From Clostridia bacterium (GTDB taxonomy: Bacteria > Bacillota > Clostridia > Lutisporales > Lutisporaceae), in NCBI GenBank assembly GCA_035628995.1, contig DASPIR010000033.1, forward strand, positions 124,001 through 188,000: a stretch of 64,000 nt of DNA, given 5' to 3'. The notes under the pieces were generated by a model. That model did no database searches. It saw only the letters and a list, made by a program, of their open reading frames with translations, and had not been told where the DNA came from. Shown here one piece after another: positions 35,126 to 46,229 of this stretch (within the stretch, counting starts at the first letter, position 1; every line of letters begins with the position of its first letter). The translations under genes were made by a program, and so were the position numbers.

Positions 35126-37480
35126 ATGTTTAAAATCAAAAGCCGAAGTATAATGTTCAAGATACTATTGATGATATTGACTATATGTGTATTGGAATCT
35201 TTGGTTTTTACCATCATGTCTGAAAGACTTACCGAGCATACCTTGGAGAGCATGATTACCGAAAACAGTAGAAAAAATGCAGAGCTCTGCTCTGAATTCA
35301 TCGGCAACTGGCTCATAGAGCGAATGAGGGAAATTGATGTCTATGCAAATTCACCCTTGGTAAGAACAATGGATTGGGATAGTATAGAACCTTATCTAAA
35401 AACGGAAGTGGCAAAAAAGCTTGAGCTATATGATCATTTCATAGTTGCGGATACAAGTGGAAATTACAATTCAACCCTAAAAAGGAATGTAGGAAATGCC
35501 GCCGATAGAGAGTACTTTAAAGCTGCCATGGAAGGCAGCGCCATTGTGTCAAACCCCATTATCTCCAGGACTAATGGAAAACCGATAACTGTTGTCTCAG
35601 CACCTATACGAAATGATGATGGGAAAGTAGAAGGAGTAATGGCCGGTACTATTAACCTTATCAAGCTTTCAAATATTATTGAGAATCTGAAATATAATTA
35701 CTCTAACTCATACTCTTACATAGTAGATAAAAACGGCTTAATTATTGCTCACCCCCAGGTCGAGTACATATTAAAGGAAAATATAACAGTAAAGTCCGAC
35801 ACTATCACCGAGGAGACAACTAAAGCATCAGCTGAAATACTGAAAAATGATGAAGGTTCCAATAAATATTCATTTAAAAATGTGACCAGCATGAGCTATT
35901 ATCACATTATTCCCAACACCGACGACTGGAAACTGGTAATTAAGACCCCTGTAGAATATTGGCATGCACCCATTAGATATGCAACAACACGTCTTATATT
36001 AATAAGCCTTGCAGGGCTTATAATAACTTCGATTCTCGGGTACTTTGTGACAAGAAGCATATCAAATCCTATTATAAAGCTTAGGGAGGTATTTACAAAA
36101 GCAGCCGCCGGAGATCTAACAGTCAGGTCAGCAATTGACACTGATGATGAAATTGGGGATGCAGCAAGAAGCTTTAACCAGATGATGGACACCATAAGCA
36201 GCTTGACCTATTATGATGTCATTACTCTTCTACCCAACAGAATGCTATTTAATGCAAGCCTAGATATAGAACTGGAAAAAGCTAACCTTGAAAATAGCAA
36301 GCTTGCTATCATGATATTGGACATAGACAAGTTTGAGAGTATAAACAATACCTTAGGTCATACAGCAGGGGACAAGCTTCTTAAGAGCTTGGCAGAAAAA
36401 ATCACCTCTCTTGTTGACCATAACCATATGGTTTCCCATATGGGAGAGGACAGATTTGCAGTTCTATTTAAAAGCTTTGTACATAAAAATGACGTGATAG
36501 AGCTGGCCAATTTAGTCCGGGATGCCGTCAAACAGCCATGGGTTATTGATGAACATAGATTTTATATCACTGCCTGCATTGGTATGGCCTTCTACCCTGA
36601 AGACGGTGAGCATAGCGACAGCTTATTCAAGAATGCGTTTTCTGCAATGCAGAAAGCAAAGGGTCGAGGCCGTGATAATTATCAACTGTATGAATCTTCT
36701 ATAAACGCACGGCTCCTGGAGCAGCTGAATTTGGACAGCAGCATGCATAATGCATTGGACAATGGTGAGTTTTCCTTGCATTATCAGCCCCAGGTAGATA
36801 CCAAGACCAAAGAAGTGCTCGGCTGCGAGGCCCTTATAAGATGGAATCATCCCGAGCTTGGAATGATTAGTCCACTTAAATTCATCCCTGTTGCCGAAGC
36901 AAATGGATTAATAATGAACATAGGCAGATGGGTTCTTTATACAGCTTGTATGCAGAACAAGCTGTGGCAGGACTCAGGCTGCAAGCCGATTTATGTATCG
37001 GTTAACTTATCCGCTGTGCAGCTTATTCAGGAGGGCTTCATCGATGTAGTTTCTGATGTTCTGAAAGAAACAGGCCTTTCATCAGAATATTTGGAGCTTG
37101 AGATAACTGAAAGTGTTGCAGTAAAGAATCCAGAATACATAACCGGTATTCTGGAAAAACTCAAGAGCATGGGAATACGCATAGCCCTTGACGATTTCGG
37201 AACCGGCTACTCTTCCCTGAATTATCTTAAGAATTTTGCAATTTCTACTTTAAAGATAGACCGCAGCTTTATAATTGATATTAATGATAATCCCAAGAAT
37301 GCCGCAATTGTATCTACCATACTTGCAATGGGCCACAACTTGAAGCTGAAGGTAACTGCGGAGGGCGTCGAAACTGAGGAACAATACGAAGCCTTGAGGG
37401 ATAAGGGCTGTGATATCATACAAGGATATTACTTCAGCAAACCCCTTCCACATAATGAATTTGAAAAGCAGTGGCTGTAG
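35126..37480 (+). CDS. Membrane sensor with Cache, HAMP, degenerate GGDEF and EAL domains
   Basis: The 784-residue protein has a membrane helix at about 10-30, an extracellular double Cache sensor (about 35-275), a second helix (about 287-308), HAMP (about 310-362), GGDEF (about 363-520) and EAL (about 530-780). In the GGDEF domain the catalytic motif reads Met-Gly-Glu-Asp-Arg (439-443), so it should be inactive. The EAL motif (568-570, CEALIRW) and DDFGTGYSSL are intact, so the expected net activity is c-di-GMP hydrolysis. The ATG at 35126 follows AGGGGG. It is the only gene of its block on the plus strand. Confidence 0.88.
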   Translation: MFKIKSRSIMFKILLMILTICVLESLVFTIMSERLTEHTLESMITENSRKNAELCSEFIGNWLIERMREIDVYANSPLVRTMDWDSIEPYLKTEVAKKLELYDHFIVADTSGNYNSTLKRNVGNAADREYFKAAMEGSAIVSNPIISRTNGKPITVVSAPIRNDDGKVEGVMAGTINLIKLSNIIENLKYNYSNSYSYIVDKNGLIIAHPQVEYILKENITVKSDTITEETTKASAEILKNDEGSNKYSFKNVTSMSYYHIIPNTDDWKLVIKTPVEYWHAPIRYATTRLILISLAGLIITSILGYFVTRSISNPIIKLREVFTKAAAGDLTVRSAIDTDDEIGDAARSFNQMMDTISSLTYYDVITLLPNRMLFNASLDIELEKANLENSKLAIMILDIDKFESINNTLGHTAGDKLLKSLAEKITSLVDHNHMVSHMGEDRFAVLFKSFVHKNDVIELANLVRDAVKQPWVIDEHRFYITACIGMAFYPEDGEHSDSLFKNAFSAMQKAKGRGRDNYQLYESSINARLLEQLNLDSSMHNALDNGEFSLHYQPQVDTKTKEVLGCEALIRWNHPELGMISPLKFIPVAEANGLIMNIGRWVLYTACMQNKLWQDSGCKPIYVSVNLSAVQLIQEGFIDVVSDVLKETGLSSEYLELEITESVAVKNPEYITGILEKLKSMGIRIALDDFGTGYSSLNYLKNFAISTLKIDRSFIIDINDNPKNAAIVSTILAMGHNLKLKVTAEGVETEEQYEALRDKGCDIIQGYYFSKPLPHNEFEKQWL

Positions 37481-37490
37481 CCACTGCTTT
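37466..37490 (+). terminator. Terminator overlapping the GGDEF-EAL stop codon
   Basis: AAGCAGTGGC and GCCACTGCTT pair around a 4-nt loop that contains part of the stop codon, followed by TCTTAT. It also faces the receptor gene that converges from the right. Confidence 0.65.
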
Positions 37491-37491
37491 C

Positions 37492-39201
37492 TTATACCTT
37501 AAATACTTCAATTGAGTCCTTTAGCTTTGTAATCATGCTGTCAAGCTCCTGGATAGAGGCTGATACCTCTTCAACAGAAGCTACTTGCTCTTCTACCGAA
37601 GCATTCACCTCTTCAGCCGAGGCAGCCGACTGTTCAACCACGTCAGAAATACTGCTGATAGAATTAATTACCTTATCCTTCGCCAGATCGACTTCATTAG
37701 CATCTTCACTCAGGGATTGTATTTCTTTCATTACAGACTCAGTTGACAGCTTTATTTCTTCAAAGGCTTTCATTGTTGATTCAAGTGAAATATCAGCCTC
37801 CTCTACCATCCTGCCTGCATATTCCATATTAATTTCTGTACCTTCAATAGTACCGATTATTTCATCTATTATTTTATTTATTTCGATAGTAGCTTTTGCA
37901 GATTGCTCAGCTAGCTTTCTGACCTCTTCCGCCACAACCGCGAAGCCCTTTCCATGCTCCCCTGCCCTTGCAGCCTCAATAGCCGCATTCAAAGCAAGCA
38001 TATTAGTCTGGTCGGCTATATTGCTAATTGTCCCAACAATTTGACCAATTGATTTGGATTTTTCATTTAGCTCTCTTACTTCTTCTGCCACCTTCATAGT
38101 AGCTGCCTTATTGTTTCGGAATTTTTCCTTCAGTATTTCGACAGACTCGATACCAATATTGTTCTTATCTCTTACAGTATTTGTGCTTTCCAGAGTATTT
38201 ACTGATTTCTGGAATATGCTTTTTATCTTCTCTGCAAGTCGGTTGGTATTATCCATACATTCACCCACTTCACGGGTCTGTTCCATCGAACCAGCCGCAA
38301 TTTGCTGTATTGCCTGTGCCACTTCTCCACTTGTTACATTCATGGTTTCAGCTGAGTCAGATATTGTGCCGGAGGCATCCTTGAGCTTTGTTATTATTCC
38401 CATGATATTGTTAATCAGGCTTTGCAGACTGCTGATTGTGCTGTTCAATCCCTTTGATATATCCCCGATTTCATCTTTTGTTCGAACCTCACATTTGCTG
38501 GTCAGTTCTCCCTTTTCCACTTTATCCAGTGTAGACATAATCTCTTTTACATTCCTGATTATTTTGTTAATAATAAATCCAAAGATAATCATATTAATCA
38601 TTAACATTATTATACCGGTATAAGCTATCCAACGGTTCAGGGCAAACACTTCCTGGTTTATTTTACTGTCTTCAATGCCCGCGAACCACATTCCTATTAC
38701 ATTCCCACCTGCATCCTTTAAAGGCATATACATGGTCTGACACTTCTTTCCTGCAACATCTGCAATGCCTTTATATATATTCCCGCCTTTTAGAACTGCC
38801 TCAACTACCTTATCTGCAGCCTTTGTCCCTGTAGCCCTGCTTCCGTCGGCTTTAGCCACATTTGTGGCTACTCTGGTATCTCTCAAAAATATCGTTGCCA
38901 AAGAACCAGTGTTTTCTTTAATTAAGTCCACAATATTTGTATCATCATTAATAAGCTTGTCACCCTTAAAAAGCTTGTCACCCTCCACTCTCCAGTCACC
39001 CGGGTACTCCTTTTCCAGGAGGGTATAACCAAGGTTAGATGTTGAACTCAGCAGGTTATTGGTTACAAAGCTTTTGAATTGGAAGTTCACAATAGCAAAT
39101 ATTGCAATCCCAAAGATTATAAGCTGCAGCGCCATAAGAACCATTAGCTTGCCTTTCAGTTTCAAAATAGGAGCCTTTGACTTATTAGTTTTAGAGCTCA
39201 T
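37492..39201 (-). CDS. Methyl-accepting chemotaxis protein with single Cache sensor
   Basis: The 569-residue receptor has two membrane helices (about 19-38 and 193-215) around a periplasm-type outer domain of about 150 residues. That domain resembles the single Cache fold ([16 protein letters not shown]... [20 protein letters not shown]). A HAMP domain follows, then the signalling hairpin with [34 protein letters not shown]. It probably senses a small ligand at the cell surface. A long CGCG repeat copy lies in its upstream region. Confidence 0.92.
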   Translation of the reverse strand: MSSKTNKSKAPILKLKGKLMVLMALQLIIFGIAIFAIVNFQFKSFVTNNLLSSTSNLGYTLLEKEYPGDWRVEGDKLFKGDKLINDDTNIVDLIKENTGSLATIFLRDTRVATNVAKADGSRATGTKAADKVVEAVLKGGNIYKGIADVAGKKCQTMYMPLKDAGGNVIGMWFAGIEDSKINQEVFALNRWIAYTGIIMLMINMIIFGFIINKIIRNVKEIMSTLDKVEKGELTSKCEVRTKDEIGDISKGLNSTISSLQSLINNIMGIITKLKDASGTISDSAETMNVTSGEVAQAIQQIAAGSMEQTREVGECMDNTNRLAEKIKSIFQKSVNTLESTNTVRDKNNIGIESVEILKEKFRNNKAATMKVAEEVRELNEKSKSIGQIVGTISNIADQTNMLALNAAIEAARAGEHGKGFAVVAEEVRKLAEQSAKATIEINKIIDEIIGTIEGTEINMEYAGRMVEEADISLESTMKAFEEIKLSTESVMKEIQSLSEDANEVDLAKDKVINSISSISDVVEQSAASAEEVNASVEEQVASVEEVSASIQELDSMITKLKDSIEVFKV

Positions 39202-39376
39202 TAAATACTATTCCTCCATTCAGATTATTTAGTTGCGACATGGTAAATATTTGTTATTAATGGATATACTTACCATATAGGCTAATATTAATATAACACA
39301 TTTCCCCATATTTAGACAATTTATTTCTTTTTTTGACATTTACACTTTCGATTATATATTCAATATTGGTTATCAA

Positions 39377-39486
39377 TATATTTCGCGAAAAACATTATAC
39401 ATTACTAATTCAAATTTCGCGTAAATGTTACCTTGATTTTCATTGAATTCGCACTATACCCCATGTAATACCCTAAGTGCGTTCAA
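39377..39486 (-). repeat. CGCG-centred dispersed repeat, copy D (long form)
   Basis: The minus strand runs from TTGAACGCACTTAGGG to TTTTTCGCGAAATATATA and matches copy B over its whole length with about a dozen differences by eye. It sits between groEL and the receptor start, in a 355-bp gap that otherwise holds the groEL terminator and AT-rich DNA. Confidence 0.8.
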
Positions 39487-39520
39487 TCTAATCTGAATTT
39501 GTTAAGTATTAATGCATAAA

Positions 39521-39550
39521 AAAACCTGCTGATTTTATCAGCAGGTTTTT
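39521..39550. terminator. groEL terminator
   Basis: AAAACCTGCTGA and TCAGCAGGTTTTT form a 12-bp stem with a small loop, just after the groEL stop. The A and T runs make it work in both directions. Confidence 0.85.
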
Positions 39551-39557
39551 GCCTGTC

Positions 39558-41500
<1,943 letters not shown>

Positions 41501-41539
41501 TTAAAAGTTCTTATTAAAAATAATATGTACTTTTTCTTA

Positions 41540-41566
41540 TTAGCACTCACTCTAGTCGAGTGCTAA
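41540..41566 (-). promoter_or_regulatory. CIRCE operator for HrcA
   Basis: TTAGCACTC, 9 bases, GAGTGCTAA: a perfect CIRCE inverted repeat. HrcA binding here represses groESL until heat shock. Between 41567 and 41777 I see only AT-rich DNA. Confidence 0.95.
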
Positions 41567-41777
41567 CTACACTTCTTATAATAATTAATGGGAATTACAT
41601 TATCAAACTCCAATATTGCCCGAAATAAGCATGATTCGCTTATTCTGGGTCATTATTTAGTATTATATCCATATTACGCTATATTTATGCTGTTTTATCA
41701 GTATTTCTTTAAAAATTGAAAAAACTGCATAAATAAGCATCAAATACTTACAAATACAGCTTGTCCATGGTCCTCAG

Positions 41778-42461
41778 TTACTTCATAAACAGCATGAATA
41801 ATATCGGAAGGAATATTGCAGGCAGCATATTGCCAACCTTTATCTTCTTTATCTCCAGTATGCTTATACCCACTCCTATAAGGAGAACTCCCCCTGTGGC
41901 TGTCATTTCTGTCATTACCGCCTCACTGAGGTATGGAGCTACCGCTGAAGCAAGTAAAGTAATAGTGCCCTGGTAAATGAACACAGGTAGGAAGGATAAA
42001 GCAACCCCAATGCCCAAAGTAGATGCGAAAACAACCGCTATGACTCCGTCCATTATCGCTTTTGTATATAATATCTTGTGGTCATTCATCAGTCCGCTTT
42101 GCAGTGCTCCCATTATTGCCATGGAGCCAACACATAAAAGAAGGCTTGCTGTTACAAAACCCTGTGAAAAATTCCCTTCCTTGGATTTGAGCTTGTCCTG
42201 AACAAAGTCTCCCAAATCATTCATTCTTTTCTCAATGTCAATCCATTCCCCTAATACTGCTCCGAGCACCAGGCTGAAAACTACAACCATGATATTTTTG
42301 GACTGTATTGCAAACATCATCCCTAATGCTATGGTTAGCAGCCCTAAGGCTGAAATAATCAAGCTGCTGAAACGCTCTGAAAGTCCTTTCTTTAAAATGC
42401 TTCCTGCTATTCCTCCAACAACTATTGCTGCTGCATTTGCCAAAGAACCTAGTAAGATCAT
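41778..42461 (-). CDS. DUF554 membrane protein (YdfK/YqgA-like)
   Basis: The 227-residue integral membrane protein has about six hydrophobic helices and the DUF554 pattern: GSLANAAAIVVGGIAGSILKKG at the start, VVFSLVLGAVLGEWIDIE, and SMAIMGALQSGL. Members are uncharacterised and may be transporters. I use the ATG at 42461, which has GAGGGGG upstream; the longer frame to 42536 translates part of the repeat element at 42499-42718. It stands alone. Confidence 0.85.
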   Translation of the reverse strand: MILLGSLANAAAIVVGGIAGSILKKGLSERFSSLIISALGLLTIALGMMFAIQSKNIMVVVFSLVLGAVLGEWIDIEKRMNDLGDFVQDKLKSKEGNFSQGFVTASLLLCVGSMAIMGALQSGLMNDHKILYTKAIMDGVIAVVFASTLGIGVALSFLPVFIYQGTITLLASAVAPYLSEAVMTEMTATGGVLLIGVGISILEIKKIKVGNMLPAIFLPILFMLFMK

Positions 42462-42498
42462 AGTAATAACCCCCTCATAATAGTACGTCTTAAGCAAC

Positions 42499-42718
42499 GG
42501 GGGAACGGGTACCACGGTTTTCCTTCGGAAAAACACTAAAACCCACTGAATTCACGGAGGGAAAAATTTCTAAAACATAAGTAATAATCGATAAGGAAGT
42601 AAGTATCGCAATTCAGTAGAGTCGCTATGTAGTAATAATAGTTACCGTGTTATTCCGCAGGAATCCGTGTAACATCCGTGTGTTCCGTGGTTCCCGTACC
42701 CCCGTTCCCCTGTGTCTC
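42499..42718 (-). repeat. Approx. 215-bp repeat with terminal inverted repeats, copy 2
   Basis: GGGGGAACGGGTACCACGG at the left end is inverted to CCGTGGTTCCCGTACC and CCCCGTTCCCC at the right. Its minus strand is homologous to 24797-25007, with a fuller right end. It separates the DUF554 start from the Ogg stop. Confidence 0.78.
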
Positions 42719-42735
42719 ATTTATCTACTGATACT

Positions 42736-43623
42736 TTAGATCTTTTTATCCGGATTTATCTTGAATTCTCTTGCGTAATAGAAAAGATACTCCTGGGCAA
42801 AACCTGCCAAATCTCCGAACTTTTCTACTGCAAACTGCTGTATTTCTTTCATTTTGACATCTCTTTTAAGGAAGAAATATTCAGTTACTCTCTTTACCCA
42901 TACATCGACAGGATAGGCTTTATATTTCTGCATGGAAAAAAGCATGATGCAATCTGCTACCTTTGGACCCACTCCAGGAATCTTAATGAGCTCTTTCCTG
43001 GCATTATCCATATCCATGCTGACAATGTCATTCAGCTTTATTTCTCCCTTATTCAGCATTCTTACAGCCTGATATATGTACTTGCATCTGAACCCGGCTC
43101 TGCACATGGATATTCCTTCAATAGTTACCTCTTGAAGCTCCGACTGGGTTGGAAAGGTATAATAGGTTTTCCCCTTGTAATGGACTTCTCTGCCATACAT
43201 TTCAGAAAGTAGTCTGATGCTTCTTGCTATCATCGGTATACTATTGTTTGCTGACATTATATATGATATCAGGAGCTCCCAAGGTTCCTGCTTCAGTATT
43301 CTAATCCCTCTTCCATACTTAATAGCCATATCAAGTACAGAATCCTTGGATAGCGTTTCTTTAATAAGCCCATAATCCCTTCCCAGATCAAAGTAATCAA
43401 ACCATATATCCTGAAAATCCCTCAGGTTGGTATTACTAAGCATCACGATTCCTTTATCATAATCCGACTTGACATTCAGCACTTTATCAAATGCAATTCC
43501 GGTATAGCTTCCATCCTCTTCTTTTGTCCAGCGGAAGCATTGACCGCATTCAAATATATGCTTGGCATCAAAATCTTTTATGCCTTCCAATATTAGACCA
43601 TTCTCGACTTCATTTATTTTCAT
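42736..43623 (-). CDS. ogg: 8-oxoguanine DNA glycosylase (Ogg1 type)
   Basis: The 295-residue enzyme removes 8-oxoguanine and nicks the strand. CGQCFRWTKEEDGS near the N-terminus is typical of the Ogg1-like family. The helix-hairpin-helix motif is IPGVGPKVADCIMLFS, with the catalytic Lys in GPKVADC and the Asp in YPVDVWVKRV. It is a base-excision repair function for oxidative damage in an anaerobe. The start is the ATG at 43623, with GAAGGAG upstream; 41 extra residues of a longer frame are translated from the repeat at 43654-43768. Confidence 0.88.
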   Translation of the reverse strand: MKINEVENGLILEGIKDFDAKHIFECGQCFRWTKEEDGSYTGIAFDKVLNVKSDYDKGIVMLSNTNLRDFQDIWFDYFDLGRDYGLIKETLSKDSVLDMAIKYGRGIRILKQEPWELLISYIMSANNSIPMIARSIRLLSEMYGREVHYKGKTYYTFPTQSELQEVTIEGISMCRAGFRCKYIYQAVRMLNKGEIKLNDIVSMDMDNARKELIKIPGVGPKVADCIMLFSMQKYKAYPVDVWVKRVTEYFFLKRDVKMKEIQQFAVEKFGDLAGFAQEYLFYYAREFKINPDKKI

Positions 43624-43653
43624 ATAGATACTCCTTCGAATAAAGTTGCATTT

Positions 43654-43768
43654 GGTTACGGGTTTCGCGTTTCGCGTTTCGCGTGTTAAAGCCAGCCTTC
43701 GAAGCACTGTCCCGAACACCCGCAACTCGTAACTCGTAACTCGCAACCATACCCTATAGGAATCCCCA
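43654..43768 (+). repeat. Short-tandem-armed repeat element, copy 2
   Basis: The left arm is a run of GTTTCGC units (43662-43685) and the right arm a run of AACTCGT units (43723-43743). It ends in the core CGCAACCATACCCTATAGG, which also occurs near 57718-57735 and, complemented, near 13851-13881. It lies between the ogg start and the stop of the next gene. Confidence 0.65.
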
Positions 43769-43770
43769 TG

Positions 43771-44577
43771 CTACGTAGTTATCCCCTTTACAGTTACATT
43801 TATGCTTAATACATTCAGCCCCGTCATATATTCAATTTCTTCAACCAGATTTTTCTGAAGCTCAACTATCATAAGATCAATTCTGGTTATAAGCTTTATA
43901 GATAAATCAAGGTCAATAATTACTCCATCAGGCTTATTCTCTATCCTGACTCTCAGAATCTTATTTATCCTCTCCACCTTGGATACGCAAATGCTTATCA
44001 ACTGCACAAGAGCCACTTTTGAGAGCTCATACTTACCAAGGTAGCTGAAGGTTGGTCTTATTATTGTCTTTTCTACAATATCTGCAAATCGATCCTTTTT
44101 ACTGAATACCTTCAGTGAGTCTATAAAGTAGCCGGAAAAATCCTTTTTAATCTCAAAGGTAGGCACCGGTATTACATGCTTTCCATCCTCACGGCGTGAT
44201 TTCCTTGCCAACTCTATTTCTTTTTCTGTCGATACATCTTCTATATGGAGTATTTCATGAAACTCCGGCAGCCCAAGGACTTGACATATTTCCTGAACCA
44301 TTTTGAGCGAAGTGCCGAGAACAATAATCTTTTCCGGTTTTATTTCTTCCAGAGCATTCTTAACCTTTTCCCTGTGATCAGGATCATTAAATAACGCTCT
44401 TCTTACTGATGCAATCTTTGTGCTTTCTCTCTTAGCTGATTGACCGGCAATTACTCTGGTACCGCCTATAAGAAGTCCATCATCAATTATATACCCAATA
44501 TCCCTGTCTTTTGCAACTATGAAAGCCTTGTAGCTTTTCCCTGTACCACTTTGACCAATAAGCGCGTATACCTTCAC
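43771..44577 (-). CDS. P-loop NTPase fused to an Asp23/Gls24-like domain
   Basis: The 268-residue protein has a Walker A motif GQSGTGKS at 8-15 in an N-terminal nucleotide-binding domain (about 1-160). The last 110 residues show the Asp23/Gls24 pattern: LGKYELSKVALVQLISICVSKVERI, then VIIDLDLSIKLITRIDLMIVELQKNLVEEIEYMTGLNV and INVTVKG at the end. Asp23 proteins are membrane-linked envelope-stress proteins in Bacillota. The fusion suggests an ATP-dependent envelope function, but this is inference. The GTG at 44577 follows GGGGGT seven bases upstream. Confidence 0.72.
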   Translation of the reverse strand: MKVYALIGQSGTGKSYKAFIVAKDRDIGYIIDDGLLIGGTRVIAGQSAKRESTKIASVRRALFNDPDHREKVKNALEEIKPEKIIVLGTSLKMVQEICQVLGLPEFHEILHIEDVSTEKEIELARKSRREDGKHVIPVPTFEIKKDFSGYFIDSLKVFSKKDRFADIVEKTIIRPTFSYLGKYELSKVALVQLISICVSKVERINKILRVRIENKPDGVIIDLDLSIKLITRIDLMIVELQKNLVEEIEYMTGLNVLSINVTVKGITT

Positions 44578-44668
44578 GGCTATACCCCCAATGCCTTAAA
44601 ATGACTTGTTATATACGTTTTATTCTATCATATTTGGGCGATTTTGAAACAAAAATTTGTTTTAAAAT

Positions 44669-44704
44669 AAAGAAAGTCGACATGTTCACATGTCGACTTT
44701 CTTT
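44669..44704 (-). terminator. Terminator of the decarboxylase beta / small subunit operon
   Basis: AAAGAAAGTCGACATG and CATGTCGACTTTCTTT form a 16-bp stem with a 4-nt loop. It starts at the stop codon of the small gene 44704-44835. The minus strand continues with ATTTTAAAAC. Confidence 0.75.
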
Positions 44705-44835
44705 TAGTTCCCTTTCTCAGGGAAGACCTTACCAAGTAATACTATTGTTCCGTAAAATACAGCAATTACTATAAATATTCCAAGCATCCCAAATCCCATG
44801 ACCCTAATGCTTTCATAAAATACACCCATATTCAT
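44704..44835 (-). CDS. OadG-like small membrane subunit, 43 aa
   Basis: A 43-residue protein is encoded between the stop of the beta subunit and the terminator. It reads MNMGVFYESIRVMGFGMLG then a hydrophobic stretch and the basic-acidic tail LLGKVFPEKGN: one membrane helix, matching the N-terminal part of OadG-type gamma subunits of sodium-pumping decarboxylases. GAGGTAGGG lies just upstream of the ATG at 44835. The gene is 30 bp downstream of the beta-subunit gene in the same operon. Confidence 0.75.
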   Translation of the reverse strand: MNMGVFYESIRVMGFGMLGIFIVIAVFYGTIVLLGKVFPEKGN

Positions 44836-44865
44836 TTTCCCTACCTCTTTCATTAATAATGGATT

Positions 44866-45969
44866 CTATTTAGCCACCAATGCAAGTATCAAGCCACCGG
44901 CAATTATTGAGCCAATCTGCCCTGCAACATTGGCACTTACTGCTTGCATCAGTATGAAGTTCGTGGGGTCAGCCTTCTGTGCTTCCCTCTGTATAACTCT
45001 CGCCGACATTGGGAAAGCAGATATACCTGCAGCTCCAACCATCGGATTTATCTTATTTTTTGAAAACAGGTTCAGGAACTTGGCAAACATTACTCCGCCG
45101 GCAGTGTCAAATGTAAAGGCAACAAGGCCCATAGCCATTATCTTGATAGTATCTATATTAAGGAATCTGTCGGCAGACATTGTTGAACCTATTGTAATAC
45201 CAAGAAGTATAGTAACAAGGTTTGCAAGTTCATTTTGAGCGGATTTCGAAAGTCGCTCAGTAACGCCGCTTTCCCTTAAGAGATTACCAAACATCAGGAA
45301 GCCTACCAAAGCTATGCTTATAGGAGCCACCAGACCTGCTATAACAGTAACAACTATCGGGAATAGTACCTTAACCTTCTTGGATACAGAATGCTCCTCA
45401 TATGGCATCCTAATCCTTCTTTCCTCCAATGTAGTAAGGGCTCGTATGACAGGAGGCTGTATAATTGGCACCAGCGACATATATGAGTATGCCGCAACCG
45501 AAATCGGAGCCAGCAGGTGTTCAGCAAACTGCGATGCTACATATATTGAAGTAGGACCGTCCGCTGCTCCTATGATGCCTATTGATGCTGCTTCTTTGAG
45601 ACTGTAGCCCATCAATGCTGCCATTGACATGGTGAAGAATATTCCGAACTGTGCTGCCCCACCGAAAAGCAGCATCTTAGGATTCTTTAAAAGCGGTCCG
45701 AAATCTATCATGGCACCGACTGCCACAAATATCAGCAAAGGGAACAATTCCGACTTTATACCTGCATTATAAAGCTCAAGAAGAGGATTCATTCCTCCGG
45801 TCTCAAAAACCAGGGGAATATTTGCCATTATGGCTCCAAAGCCTATCGGCAGAAGAAGTACCGGCTCATATTCTTTTGCAATTGCCAAATAAATAAGTAT
45901 TCCTGCTATTAGCAGCATAATAAGATGTCCAAGTTGAAATGCTTTTAGTCCGACTAATAAACTCTCCAT
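44866..45969 (-). CDS. Sodium-translocating decarboxylase, beta subunit (OadB family)
   Basis: This 367-residue membrane protein couples decarboxylation of a carboxy-biotin group to Na+ export. The family signatures are GAADGPTSIYVASQFA with the conserved Asp, and near the C-terminus AAGISAFPMSARVIQREAQKADPTNFILMQAVSANVAGQIGS, written here in two parts because of its length. Many membrane helices are visible. The alpha (carboxyltransferase) and biotin-carrier subunits are not in the window, so the acid substrate is unknown. The ATG at 45969 has GGAGGG upstream. A 43-residue gamma-like subunit follows. Confidence 0.88.
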   Translation of the reverse strand: MESLLVGLKAFQLGHLIMLLIAGILIYLAIAKEYEPVLLLPIGFGAIMANIPLVFETGGMNPLLELYNAGIKSELFPLLIFVAVGAMIDFGPLLKNPKMLLFGGAAQFGIFFTMSMAALMGYSLKEAASIGIIGAADGPTSIYVASQFAEHLLAPISVAAYSYMSLVPIIQPPVIRALTTLEERRIRMPYEEHSVSKKVKVLFPIVVTVIAGLVAPISIALVGFLMFGNLLRESGVTERLSKSAQNELANLVTILLGITIGSTMSADRFLNIDTIKIMAMGLVAFTFDTAGGVMFAKFLNLFSKNKINPMVGAAGISAFPMSARVIQREAQKADPTNFILMQAVSANVAGQIGSIIAGGLILALVAK

Positions 45970-46121
45970 TTTATAACTCCCTCCAAAGGTGAATTTGCGC
46001 TTCCCACTCAACAAATGCCTCGCTTATATATACTAGCAATATGTTGTGTTGAAACTATTGCTTATAACGATGCAATTAATACTATATATGTAAAATTACG
46101 CACATCTTATAGTTTAACGTA

Positions 46122-46159
46122 AAAACTCACAAATGTAAAACTGTACATTTGTGAGTTTT
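46122..46159. terminator. rex terminator hairpin
   Basis: AAAACTCACAAATGTA and TACATTTGTGAGTTTT form a perfect 16-bp stem with a 6-nt loop. On the minus strand a TTTTTAC tract follows. Confidence 0.8.
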
Positions 46160-46229
46160 GGCTTTAAACTATTGATATTTTTCTATCAATTCAAAATAAG
46201 TATGCTTATCACAGTAAATCTCTGTAACT

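Noticed and set aside
38054-38623. Plus-strand frame antisense to the receptor at 37492
   Set aside because: Shadow of the repetitive coiled-coil coding region; no site or homology.
42499-43768. CRISPR array
   Set aside because: The repeated units here are short, back-to-back or inverted, with no regular unique spacers and no cas genes.
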